From assembly GCA_973895155.1 (NCBI GenBank), contig OZ316899.1, positions 10,044,001 to 10,108,000 on the forward strand: a stretch of DNA of 64,000 nt. The letters are read 5' to 3'. Positions within the stretch are counted from its first letter, which is position 1. Each line of letters starts with the position of its first letter. Source of the DNA: Marsupella aquatica. Taxonomy: Eukaryota > Marchantiophyta. Made by a program: the position numbers and the translations under genes. Shown piece after piece: positions 1-11,654 of the stretch. A model generated the notes under the pieces. The model was not told the origin of the DNA. It saw nothing but the letters and a program-made list of their open reading frames with translations, and searched no databases.

Positions 1-525
1 AGGTCTTCTGATTCTCCTTGAGCCCAGCATTCCAGCCCAGTTCTTCTTACTTGATTTGGTGGAGTATTGGCTCTCCATTCAGCTGCAGCGTTGAGCTCCA
101 TTCTCCCTTCAATTTCACTTTGATTTTTGCTCTATTGAATTCTGGGCTCGACACCTGGCCTTAGCTAGCTCTTTTACATTGTAACCCTGCCCTTTACAGA
201 TGTAAATGAGTCCACCACGTTTCTCTACGCAGCTGAATTACCCCTTTGTATGCACAAAGAACATTCCTCCCTTTAAGTTTCCCTTTAAGTGCTACTTATG
301 GCATTTAACATTAGCCATCTTCGCCTATAGCTCAAAACTCACTCATAAGAAAAAAAAACTATTATGAACATACTCCTGGCTTTCCTAGCCCTAGGGCTTC
401 CTAAAACAATTCTTAGAATTGATATATAACTAAACTTGGCTTTTCTATAATTGTTCAAAGTCTGCAATCCGTCATAATTCATAGCTACTTTTACAGAATT
501 CGGACCACTCCCAAAAAGTATCTAT
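1..525. other. Left flank, no gene seen
   Basis: AT-rich sequence with no open frame of note and no recognisable domain. Removing Copia-1 and one copy of its target duplication joins this flank to position 6477, so 1-525 and 6477 onward were contiguous before that insertion. Nothing else can be supported. Confidence 0.5.
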
Positions 526-665
526 TGTTGTGAGACAAGGTTTTTCATCATAGTAATAGATTCTTCACTCCATTAAGGTATGGCTTTATATAGCCATTGG
601 GTTACATCATGTAAGGTTAAAGGTAACCTTATTCTAGGGTTAAGGGTAAACTATGGTTTACAACA
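526..665 (-). repeat. Copia-1 3' LTR
   Basis: 140 bp, reading TGTTGTAAACC... to ...CTCACAACA on the minus strand. It is 139/140 identical to 6332-6471. It is very short for a Copia LTR. The polypurine tract lies at 666-678 on its inner side. Confidence 0.95.
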
Positions 666-1292
666 CTCCCCCTTGGTTAGTTTATGGGTGTATAAAGTAA
701 CCACATTTTATTTTATTTTTTTAACCCTAGATTATTTCATTGGTATTCCCATTGATGTAGCCTGATTAAAACCTTGCTGCTTTCTTCTCAAGGAAAGAGT
801 ACTACCATCATTACATATTGGGATCCAATGGTTCCGTTTTGGATATCCTAGTTTTGTTTTGACTAATATGTTTCCTATGACTATGGTTATACTGTGTCTA
901 TACTATACGACTGAGTTGGGTCTTTCGCTTTCTCCAAGATGAGTTCTTGAGGTTCGTAAGGTCTTTAGCGTAAGTCGTCGGGGTGGGAGCTTGGCGTATG
1001 AGTGGTGTATTGTTAGGATGTCCGATCAAGTCGTCAGGTGCAGCTCGATTCGTTGTGTTGTTCCGTGTCTTTGAACATCCGTCTCTCAGGTGAGTCGCCT
1101 ACGCACCTTATTGTGGCCTTTTGTGGTGGTGGCTTGTTAAGTGTTGGCGATCTGCATCACAGTAACGGTGATGGACGAAGAAGGAAAGAAGATGAAGTGA
1201 AATGTATGAACGGAGTTGCGAACCTCTAGTATGGGCTGTTTATGTCGGGTCCGTTCGTCATTAGTTGGATTTTGCGTGCTGGCATTTGCAGT

Positions 1293-4200
1293 TTATGTAC
1301 TTTTTGTTAAGGATTGTATGTCCTGGCTTTCTTGGAGTAATATGGATAGCTTTTTCATACCTATTCCAGCGACGTGGTCTCTATGAGTTCCAGCAGGTAG
1401 AGGTTTTGTGAATATATCTGCCCTGTTATCCTGTGATCGAATCCATTCTACTTGTATGTTCTTGCCTTGTTGTTCTTGCGTAAAGAAGAACTTGGGATCA
1501 ATATGCTTGGTTCTTTCAGTTTTCATAATGCCGTTGACAATTTGGTCTATGCAGGCTTTGTTATCCTTGTAGATTATTGTGGGTTTGGTTATCTTCGACT
1601 TTCCCGTGCTGGTCCTGATGTGGTTAATGATACTTCGTAACCATAGGGCTTCTCTGCATGCCTCGTATAATGCTATGACTTCAGAATGATTTGATGATGT
1701 GGTTGTCATTGTTTGCTTTGTGCTACGCCAGGATATTGCAGTCGTGCCTTGCAGGAAGACATAGCCTGTTTGAGATTTTGAGTCTTGGGGGTCAGTTAAG
1801 TATCCAGCGTCTGTGTATCCAATGAGGTTGTCGGGGCTGTCTTTCAGGAAGAAAAGGCCCAGGTCGGGGGTGCCTTGGAGGTACCTAAATATCCTTTTGA
1901 TGCCATTCCAGTGGCAGATTGTCGGTTGTGCGCTGTGTCTTGCAAGGAGACTAACTGAGAATGAGATATCAGGCCGTGTGTGATTCGCTAGGTACATTAG
2001 CGCTCCCACAGCAGATAGATAGGGTTTTTCCGAGCCTAATATAGGTTCGTGATCTTGTCTGCGTCTGAACATATCTTTTGCTGGTTCAAGGGACCGGAGT
2101 TCCATTGGTGTGGAGACCGGGTGTGATAGGTGCATGTTAAACTGTTTGATAATCTTTTGTGTGTATGTTGATTGGTAGATAAAGGTGCCATTCTGGAGGT
2201 GCTTGAATTGTAATCCTAAGCAATATGTTGGTTCGCCCAGGTCTTTCATTTTGAACACTCCTTTCAGAGTTCTGATAGTCTCTTTGATAATTGTGGGTGT
2301 CCCAAACAGGTTCACATCGTCGACGTACAGTGCTAATATAATGAATTCGTCGTTCCTTTGTTTGATAAAGAGACATGGGGCAATATTGTTGTTGGTGAAT
2401 CCAAGGTTGATCATCTCTGTTTTAAACTTCTTGTACCATATTTGTCCGCTCTGTTTAAGGCCATTTATGGAGCGTAATCTTTTACGGCTAATGTCGGTTT
2501 GTCAGATCTTGTATTTCCAGGGGTTTTCTTATGCTTGTCTTGTGTATGTCCACTGTGCATAAGGAGCATTTTAACCGTTTCATCAGGTATGATCTGTCGT
2601 ATACCCGACTTGATATATGGGCTCAGGTTCTGGGACGTCTCCCCCTGAGTATAGTGTTTCACTCTCTGGATCAATTTGTGAGGTGCTTTCATGTAAATGT
2701 CTGTGTCCAGAGTGCCATAAAGGTACGCAGTTACCACGTCCATTAAATTGTTGATAAGTTTATGTTGTATGGAGAAAGTAATAAGGTATCTGTATGTGAT
2801 CGCGTCCATGATGGGTGAATATGTGAGGTTGTAATCCCTGCCTGGTATTTGTGTATACCTTTTGGCTACTAGTCTTGCCTTGTATCTTATTACTTCTCCT
2901 TTCGCATTCCGTTTTCTAATGAATGTGAATCGGGATTCTATGTAGTTGTTACCTGGTGGTGCCGGTGTAAGTGGTCCGAAGACCTGTCTTTTGATAAGGG
3001 CGTCCATCTCCGTGTTGATGGCCTCTTGCCATTTTTGCCAATCTGTTCTTTGTTGAGCTTCTTTCATAGTAAGTGGGTCTGGTGTATCACTTCCTATTTC
3101 TTGTGCTATATGATATACAAACTTTTTGTTTATTTCTGTGGTCTGTCGTTGGTATATCTGGCCAGTGTTTTGATATTTGATCGAGATTTCTTCATTATCG
3201 TGGCTTTGGGAGTTTGTTGGTGCTGAGTGTACGATACTTAATGTTGTGACAGAATTCGTAGCCGGGGTTCTTTTCTGTCGTGGATGGTTGTCTTTTTCTC
3301 CTGGGGGTCTTCCCCGTTTTGCTCTCGGTGCTGTTTTGGAAGCGAGGGTCTTGGAGGTCTGCACTCGTGCAAGTACATTGGCTGCTTCTACATGTGACCT
3401 GGTCACGTTCGCTGCATCATTGAATGAGTCTGGAATTTTCTCTAGCATCTCATTGAGGTGGATGATTCGTCTGACTTCTTCATCTGCTCTTTTGGTTCTT
3501 GGGTCTTGGTGGATGAGGTTTAGATTATTCCAATTGAGGTTCTGTTGGATCTGGTTGTATAATGTTGTGTCTGTTGATAGTGTTGGGAATTTGTCTTCGT
3601 AGAAGTGGCAGTCTTGGTGTCGAGCTTTGAATAGATTTGATGTGGTAGGTTCGAGGTATCGGATAATGGATGTGGAATCAAATCCTACATATATGTCGGG
3701 GTGTCGTTGGGGGCCAATTTTTGTCCTTTTAGGTCCTAAGGTTGGGACCATAACTTTGCATCCGAATATTTGTAAGTGTGATAAATCCGGTGGCGTTCCT
3801 AATGCCAAATGATATGGGGTCTTTGAGTTATATGCAGACGGTCTATATTTGAGTAGTGTTGATGCATGTAGGATAGCATGTCCCCAGGCGGATAGTGGTA
3901 AGTTCGAGTGCATTAACATTGGTCTTGCAACCATCTGTAGTCGTTTAATAACCGATTCGGCTATGCCGTTTTGGAAGTGTACATGTGGGACTGAGTACTG
4001 GGTATCGATTCCAACTGCCCAGCAGAAGTCGTCAAAGGCTTTCGAAGTGAATTCTCCTGCTCCATCGACTCTTAGTATACGTGTGGGGTGCTCAGGGAAC
4101 TGAGCTCTTAATTTTAAAATGTGGGCCAATATTCTTGCAAAGACCAAGTTGCGTGTTGAGAGTAGGGAGGTCTGTGACCATTTAGTTGAGGAGTCAATGA

Positions 4201-5904
4201 GTACTAGGAAGTACTTGAATGGGCCACTAGGAGGGTCAATAGGGCCGCAGATATCCGCATTGAGTTGTTCTAAGAAGTTGGGGATTTTATATTCGGTTTT
4301 CGGGATTGATGGGTGTGTTATCATTTTGCCTTGCGAGCAGGCCATACATTGTGTCTTCCTGGCATTGGGTTTGGCCATCTTGGGGATTCCTGTGGAGTCT
4401 CTGATAATTCTATTGTACATGTTAGTTCCAGGGTGACCGAGTCTGCAATGCCAGGTATGTGTTATGTCGGATGTGTTTTGTTCGATGTGGTATGCTTGGA
4501 TAGGAGCTGCATATAGGCCAGGTGGTATTAAGGGTAATATCTCCAAAATTTGTGGTATGCCTTCCTTGTCTTGGAGTATTTGTAGGGTTTCGGTTTCACC
4601 TTGTTTTTCTATTCTCAATTGATATTGATGAGCGCGTATGTCTTGGAAGCTGATCAGGTTTCGTGTAGCTGTCGGGGCATATATTGCAGCTGCTATATCT
4701 ATTTTGGTTCCTCTTGGGAGTAGAATTGTTGCTTTGCCTTTGCCTTCTTCAATTTGGTTGGGTCCGGCGATTGTAGTCAGTGTTCTCGAGGATGGGGTGA
4801 TATATTCGAAGTATTTATTATGTTTCAGTATCGTATGTGAGGTTCCGCTATCGATGATGCCTATATTGGGGTCATTAAATGGTGGGTGCTGCAGGTTTGG
4901 TGTGGCTGTATGTGTTTCTATTTGAACTTCGGTTTCTTTGTATGCTGCGATGTCCTCTTCGATTTCCATGTAGTTGCCTTGTGGAGTGTGTCTCGTTTGG
5001 TTTCTTTCATTAGTATATCGTTGTGCCTCCTGGTCTGATGCTTTGCAGTCTTTCCTAATGTGGCCTATCTTGCCGCATCTATAGCATAGTTTTTGATGGT
5101 TGCTTGTGGTCTTGTTTTGGAGGTTTCGCCATCTGCCCCTGCCTGAGTTCGGTTCGCATTTCCATGTGTTGCGAGGTGGTAGGAATGTACGACTGCTCGA
5201 TGGGTGGTATCATCCTTGTCCCCTGAATTTTCCTCTTCCTCCCCTATATGTTGTTTGGCCTCCATTGTTTCCTCGTTTGTCGTCGTTATAGCTGCCGTAA
5301 TTTGCTTCTGGCTGATGGGGTGGTGGATCAGATCCTGCTGGTTTTTTTCTTGCATTATGAAGTGCTATGATTTGTTGTTTCTCTTCCACTAATAAGTGGG
5401 CTATAAGGTCCGAATAAGTCATAAAATTCATATTTCAGTATTGGGTTCCCAGTGCTATGTTGGCTTCTGGGAATGTTGACAATGTTTTGTCAATTCGGTC
5501 GTTATCGTTTACTAGGTGGCCACACATTTCAAGTTGAGATGTAATTCTAAATAATGCGCTGTTATAGTTTGCGATTGATGTGTGGTCCATGACTCGCAAG
5601 TTATGCCAGTCCCTTCGTGCTTCGGGGAGCCATATTTCTCTCAAATGATCAAATCTTGATTTGAGTTGGTCCCATAGCTTTCGTGGGTTTACCTCATTCA
5701 TATATTCATTAGTTGTGGTGATAGGTGTTGTCTCAACAGGAATGCAGCTTTAGCTTTCTATTTCAGAGTTAGATTTGCATCTGTATATAGTGTGTCGTCC
5801 AACTCTTGGGATGCAAAATATGTTTCAACATCTGTTATCCATGTCAAATAATTTGAACCATCAACTTTTAGTGTCGGCCAGAGCATTTTCTCGACTGTAT
5901 TCAT
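1293..5904 (-). pseudogene. Copia-1 gag-pol polyprotein, degenerate
   Basis: Starts at the ATG at 5904-5902 (MNTVEKML). Gag is followed by a CCHC knuckle CYRCGKIGHIRKDC near 5090-5045. The protease motif IIDSGTSH is near 4855. The integrase core contains HVHFQNGIAES near 4000-3960. RT carries YVDD at about 2327-2316, and RNase H runs to the stop at 1293. Breaks in an otherwise single frame are a TAG near 5760, a TGA near 5700, TGA at 5434-5432, TGA at 5209-5207, and a frameshift between about 2465 and 2414. Comparison with the intact Copia-2 shows the TGAs at 5434 (Arg in Copia-2) and 5209 are compatible with CGA to TGA changes. The element cannot make a complete polyprotein and would need help in trans. 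Confidence 0.9.
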
Positions 5905-6317
5905 CGTTGATTATATATTGGAGGTCGACTTGATGTCTTCTATAATTGTAATATTTTGCACATTGTTGGTTGCGGATCGGAATTTGATTTAATTTTGTCT
6001 CTGTCTTGTCTCAATCGTGTTTGATCTTGGCATTCACTTTGGATTTCTATTGGGTCTTTGATGTGCAAAAGAAAGGGATAAAAGAAATGGAGACTATGCG
6101 TCTAAGAGATTGACTACTATGAGTAGGTAAAAAACATTTCTGGAATCTACTCGGTGGGTCAAGATTGGGTGGAATTTTTGGAAGGTGATCGGGGGCTATG
6201 GCGAGTAAAAAAAACGGTTGGGGCAGTTATTTTTGAAAAAAGTGAACCATGAAATGATATTGTCCTCGTTGAAACATCGAGGCATGTATTCTATATTTTT
6301 TGGTGTGTAGAGCATAC

Positions 6318-6331
6318 TCGTGCTGATAACG
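6318..6331 (-). other. Copia-1 primer binding site
   Basis: Directly adjacent to the 5' LTR. The minus strand reads CGTTATCAGCACGA. It does not match a tRNA 3' acceptor end. It is complementary to the anticodon arm of plant tRNA-Ile(IAU), with C opposite the inosine, so priming by a half-tRNA is inferred. The same 14 bases occur in Copia-2. Confidence 0.7.
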
Positions 6332-6471
6332 TGTTGTGAGACAAGGTTTTTCATCATAGTAATAGATTCTTCACTCCATTAAGGTATGGCTTTATATAGC
6401 CACTGGGTTACATCATGTAAGGTTAAAGGTAACCTTATTCTAGGGTTAAGGGTAAACTATGGTTTACAACA
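6332..6471 (-). repeat. Copia-1 5' LTR
   Basis: 140-bp LTR, partner of 526-665 with one mismatch. It is followed by the second TCTAT target duplication at 6472-6476. Confidence 0.95.
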
Positions 6472-7457
6472 TCTATAAGTCCAAAACTAGGTTTAGTAAT
6501 TGATAGTGTTAGGTATAGTAACACCATGGCTAGCCTTCAAAATACATTTTTTGCTCTATGGCTATTTTCCCTAGGTCTTGCAAGTTGGCTATTTTAAGAT
6601 TTGTTCCACTGTAAATAGCTTCTAATTGAACAGTCGAAATGACTTGCACTTTTACAAGGGTTCTCCAGGGCCTGCCTAGAACCTTCAGAAAAAATCCCAG
6701 CCTAAATTACAAACTCTAAGGATCTGATTACCTATCTAATCCACTAATCCACTATTAAGTTAACCGTGGTTTAAACTAATGAAACTTTCTTACTCTGCTT
6801 TACTGAAGAGAGTTTGCTTCAGTTTCACTTCTACTTCCCACTCATTTACAGGCATAATATGCTTACTTAGAACAAAAAAGAAAAAATCTAACCTAAAACT
6901 AATTTAACCCACTAATTGAGCGGCTCACATACGTATTCTGCCCGTTAGAAAAGACAAATGCACTTAGAGCTGTTCAACGTCACCAAATTGTCTAAATGGC
7001 CATTTCATTCTGTCGACCAAGTAGGTAACGGACTTCGCCCAACGTCAGAACTGGTTGACTAGATAGTGTCAAATTGTGAAGACTCAACTTCAACACAGTC
7101 CTGAATACCCAATATAGATGTTTGCAAGGCATGTAAGGTTTTCTATAAATGTGCCGAAGGTAGAAATCCTCACATGAACATCAAGGGAAACAGCAAATCT
7201 ACACCCAATAAGAGGCAGCAATCCTCTCATGTTCATGTATTCTGATACAATATTGCTTTCCCCACACATTCCCACTCGTGACATCTCTCTTGCATACGAG
7301 TCTCATTACTTATGTTTCAGATGCTTCAATCTTCTTGTAATGTGTTTGAGTTAGATTCACTCTCTGCAAGCACTTCCTTCCATTCCTCGAGGGACATCTG
7401 AAAATTGGGTCCGCTAAATTGATCCTCTCTTGGAACAAATTCACATCGATGCGTAAC
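6472..7457. other. Intervening DNA, no gene supported
   Basis: About 1 kb without a recognisable domain. A 64-codon minus frame at 7090-7284 has no supporting features. This could be the 3' flank of the minus-strand transposase gene and may contain the undetected terminus of the element at 7458-29434. Confidence 0.4.
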
Positions 7458-10400
7458 TCAGACGGGGATGGTTCCTAACCTTCCCCTATCTCTCTTGTCC
7501 CAATTAGTCCTTGTTCTCTCAAGAATTGGGTCTCGCCCTTCTAAAGTTTGGTCCCTCTTGCAATGGGAAGAACGGGTGGTATATTGGGAATGTTTGAAAC
7601 ACCTCTTTTTGGTTGACTTTTGTGACATTTGTTGTTTGGGCAAAACCATATCTAGTCTGGATGAGGTTCTCCCATAAAAAGTCTACATCCTCTTACAGAT
7701 ATTGCGACAACTCCTTCTGGATTTGGAAACCCAATCTTCCTTACTCGATTTTGACATTCATGGTGGCTCCCTCTCCAACCAAGCGTTCCATTGCATGCAG
7801 GACCAGCACCACATTTTGAAGTTTGTTGGAGCTCCCACAAACCTGGAGCTATGTCACTTTCCATCGGGAGAAGAGATTCCTCAGGCACGGTCTCAACTTG
7901 ATGTATGACTGGAGGAACAAAAGATCTTGTCGTTTGACGTGAGGGTGTTTCAAGGACAACGACCTCCTCAAAATCTTCACTCTCAATTTGAGACAAATTA
8001 ACGACGCCACTTCCACCGGCAGCAGGGGTGGAAGACATCTTCTCAAAGTCTGTGGAATGGAGGTTTCTCCTCTTCAAACCTCTTGTATTTGGTGAAGTCA
8101 CAAGGATAGTATCATGCCTGTGAGAGTCTTGTGCTGAGACATTCCCACTTGCATTACCTTTTTGTTTCACCGATCGAGTTATGACGTCTCCATATATTCA
8201 ATGGAACAGTTCTTTCCAAATCAAACTCAGCTACGTTGGAAAGAAGAAGATTGGTCGCTTCTTCAAATAGACATGGAGACCCTGTCATGTCCATAGATCT
8301 GAAAGCCAGCTCAAAGATAGTGGGTCCAGTTCCCCTATGTAATCCACGGCCGTGTGCAGTACATAAGCTGCAATCTGAAATACGACTCTATTTTGGTCAG
8401 TTTTGCATCCCTTCATGAGGCCAACCCGCTTCTTCATTTGCCATGCCTTCATGCCTGCATGCACTGATTCCAAACCAGTACAATTCGGAATCATACCTGC
8501 CTCCTCAGCACTCTTGCTCTGTTAGAGGAAACAAATAAATATATTTAGTGTATGAGACTAGTACGCACACTATAGTAATTCACGATAAGTATTGGTTGTA
8601 TTTACTCTATCTGGACTATGAATATTAGTAATGCTTGGCGCTATTAAATGTGTTGCATTAATGTCATGTCAATAGTTGCAAAATCCGACTTGTTTAAAGT
8701 AGTGCTTGGCGCTACTATACCGGACAAAGGAATTGGACTTCAAAGACACATTTTCCAGAGTAGCGTTGGGCGCTATCACAAAACATTTATTCTCTTTGAT
8801 TTCTAACAGACTATCGTGCATCTATGAAAAGACTTACCAGTCTTATGAAGTTCCTCCATTGTCTCCAACGGACTACCCACCATCATGAGAGCCATCCTTG
8901 TAGCATTTGAAGATTCCCCTAATGGCAATTTCTAGCTTGCCACAAGTCGTCGATCTCTCTTGACAGACGATATGCTTCCAGAAATGTTTTTGCATTCCGA
9001 AGACCGTCTCACATCTTCTTGTGTTCTTCGAGTTTCCCTTCTTGAACACCTTCTCGTGAATGTCAATGAAATGACTGATAAAAATGAAATGCATTTGATT
9101 GCTCTTGGTTAGGATCAAGTACCCCATTGAAGAAACATTTTGCACGACATTCCAACCTGCTTGGGCATTGTCCGCCGTGAATCCTCAAATTTGAATGTTC
9201 TCTAGACCATTTTCACTCGCAACTTCTATCATCAATTGCCAAGCTCTCTCTAAGGACTTGGTGTCTTCAGCTTTCAACTCACAAGTGAAAATTGTACAAA
9301 GTGCTTGATAGTGATGATCATATACATGAACACTAAAGGTTAGCCAGTCTGCTGTAATTCTGTGCATGACGTCAAAACTCACCCATGACCCCTCTAATGA
9401 ACCGCCAGGTTGCATTTTCTGGAGAAGGTTGATCCCAGATCCTTTGCCTTTCACAGTCACCTTGAAGATGTGGGCACTTTTGTCTCGACATCCTTGGCCT
9501 AGAAGCAAGTACCTGTGAAGAAATGGAAGTCTCACACACTTTTGCATCCGAACCAAATATTTGAGCTCACCTTTACCTTTCTGGTCTTGCCTCACACTTC
9601 GTAGAACAGAGGCAAACTTTTGTGGGGTAGCTACAACCATGAGGGACTCCCATATCTCTTTCTCCTTTTCCAAAGACATTTCCTCAATGGAATCCTCACA
9701 GAGGGCATTAGTTAAAGAGTCAGTAGCCGCATTTTTATCCCTGCTGGCATGGCTTGTGGATTTGCCTGGAACTCCTTTGCAAGGTGAGTCTTCGCAACCT
9801 TTTCAGCCTCTCTAGACCACACCCGACGACTAGGATGGTTGTGAAATCCCATGTGCACAGCCAGCCGGGACATGTACGCCAAATGTGTTGAATCCACTTT
9901 GGCTGAAGGATACATATAGAACATCATGGCCGAACATGACCTAGTACACATCGGAGGTTCAAAGCAGTGGTGACACAATACCACCTTGCGGGATCAGTTC
10001 TCCAACTCCAAATGGTCCTGAGAGTTTAGGTGTTCTTGCCCAAACCTGGTTGTTCCTAGTCTTTCTGTCTCTCCAAAACTAACAAGAGTTGTTCCGACAT
10101 TCAAGAGAACCGGTACACTGAACCTTTCCAAAATCCCACATCTTCTTTGGTAAAACATTCAAAGATGTTTGGACAATGCATGTCCAGTAACAACAATCCT
10201 TCCCACGGTCCATGTCCTTCAGCTGTTCCCCTTTTGAATTCACGCAATCGACTGGAGGCAACTCAAACACAACATTCCCATTGTATGTCATCGGGAGACT
10301 CGGAACTATCTCATGCGTGAAATCCTTCTCCCTAATGAACCGAGATAACTCGCTACGCCCCTTTGATTTTAGGATGGTATCCATAGCACTTTGCCAATAT

Positions 10401-10684
10401 ACAACTGGAACTTTGCGAACCTCCATCTTCACGACCAAAGGATCCACTGGGACCCTTTTTGGGACATCAAATGGAAGGGGTGAATTTCTTCCCTCGCCTT
10501 CCAAAGTGTCCAAGATATTGACAATGACACCACCGAAAACAGGCCATGGATCCACCGATGCTTCAGTATCTTCCAAAACAAAGACCTCGTATACTTTATT
10601 TGGTGACATTGTCCAAAATCTAAGACCATCAACAACATCGTAGAAGATGGTACTTCCTTTTGAATTCTTCGGGAAAAGGGACAC
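7458..10684 (-). pseudogene. MULE-like DDE transposase, degenerate
   Basis: The reading runs through frames at 10684-10079, 9984-9712, 9679-8873, 8518-8285, 8170-7652 and 7649-7458. The N-terminal part has a Cys-rich finger (VQCTGSLECRNNSC, then LCHHCFEPP) and a typical HNHPSRR element. The core has a first acidic residue in WVSFDVMHRI and a second in GFTADNAQAGW, consistent with a Mutator-superfamily DDE fold. A C-terminal CPNNKCHK-type finger follows. Breaks include a TGA just before GFTADNAQ (about 9183), a stop before FWRD at about 10078, and frameshifts near 9990 and 8900. A GT-AG intron at 8837-8519 holds three copies of the palindrome. The third catalytic residue is not clear. The family assignment is by motif only. 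Confidence 0.6.
8629..8778. repeat. Three intronic GCGC palindromes in the transposase gene
   Basis: Copies at about 8629-8645 (atgcttggcgctatta), 8698-8717 (agtgcttggcgctacta) and 8760-8778 (gtagcgttgggcgctatca). All lie inside the intron 8837-8519. The consensus with the copies listed elsewhere is close to TAGYGCYNRGCGCTA. Confidence 0.75.
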
Positions 10685-10893
10685 TTAGAGAATAGACTCT
10701 TTTGCAACATCAAATTGTATCCCCAAGTATTCATCCAAAACTCTTCTTGATTGAGATTCTAGGGAAACAATAATTGTGATGACATCCCGCGTGTCTTTGC
10801 GTGTAACTACAATTGCTGACCCATTTCACCAAAAGAGAATAATGGATGCCTAACTTTGCCAATCGGTTTAAGACTAGTTTGATATACAAGGTT
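10685..10893. promoter_or_regulatory. Divergent spacer between transposase and plus-strand genes, left half
   Basis: With the LINE and one target duplication removed, this stretch joins 18387-18574 to make a spacer of about 400 bp between the transposase start and the first plus-strand ATG at 18575. A shared bidirectional promoter is inferred from the arrangement. No core promoter motif is claimed. Confidence 0.35.
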
Positions 10894-10911
10894 AATAACA
10901 ACATTATAACG
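10894..10911. repeat. LINE target site duplication, left
   Basis: AATAACAACATTATAACG, exactly repeated at 18369-18386. An 18-bp duplication next to an A-rich 3' tail is typical of target-primed reverse transcription. Confidence 0.93.
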
Positions 10912-11654
10912 GATGTGTTTGCGGAGGATGAACTGAGAGAACTGAGAACTGAGAGAACTGGCGGAGCCTTCTTGTTTTCTTTTTTTTGTGTTTCTTTTTT
11001 TAGTGTGGATTCTGCGGCCTGTCTTGGCCTGTCCTTCGTGCCGTTGATGTGCTGATGATTGCTACGTCCTTTTGGATGCGATTAACTACGAGTGTTGAAT
11101 TGATCGGCTTGTTTCCCTACATCTAAATGATGTTTCTTGTCTGCGTTAAGTGTTTTAGGGCTAAGCAGCTTGCACTTGTCTCGTTGGAATCCGGGTGCTA
11201 AACTTTTTAGACTGTGTGTTAATCGACAATTTGGGTGGGACTCCCTTGGGGCTGCAGTGACGTTATGGGCTCTACTGCCCTGGTTGTTTACCCCCTGGAG
11301 GATTGAAGCTTTTCTCCGGCAATTTGCATGCATTATCTTGTTTTGGAGATCTGGGAACTACGCTTTGGATTCGGGACCCCCACGCTGCTACCGGTTGCTA
11401 ATCTCATCCCGGGATTGTTCCTGCTACCCTGAGACGACTGTTACTCCACGTTGTGTTTCTTCTGGATCGGGTGTCGGTTGTGACCACCTTTCCAGTTGTG
11501 TTCCCTTAGGCGGTGAGTGACTCTCCGCCCTTTGTGGGTCACTGAATTTGATACTCTTTTCCTTTCCGTCTTTACTTACGCTTCGCAAACCCTTTATGGA
11601 GGACTTTATCTCTCCCCTGTGTACATCTGGGATGAATTCTAATCGTCGGGGATT

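Larger units (their letters stand above)
526..6471 (-). mobile_element. Copia-1 LTR retrotransposon, complete but defective
   Basis: Full-length element of 5946 bp on the minus strand, bounded by two 140-bp LTRs that differ at one position (ccattgg versus ccactgg) and flanked by the 5-bp target duplication TCTAT (521-525 and 6472-6476). LTR ends are TG...CA. Domain order on the minus strand is gag, protease, integrase, RT, RNase H, which defines Copia. A polypurine tract (minus strand AACCAAGGGGGAG) abuts the left LTR and a primer binding site abuts the right LTR. The near-identical LTRs argue for a fairly recent insertion, yet gag-pol carries several stops. Confidence 0.95.

Noticed and set aside
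6318-6331. Fragment of a tRNA-Ile gene
   Set aside because: Only 14 bases match, they sit exactly at the LTR junction in two elements, and no cloverleaf is present. A primer site is the better reading.
7090-7284. 64-codon minus-strand frame as a gene
   Set aside because: Short, no domain, no partner in related elements here. Chance openness is likely.
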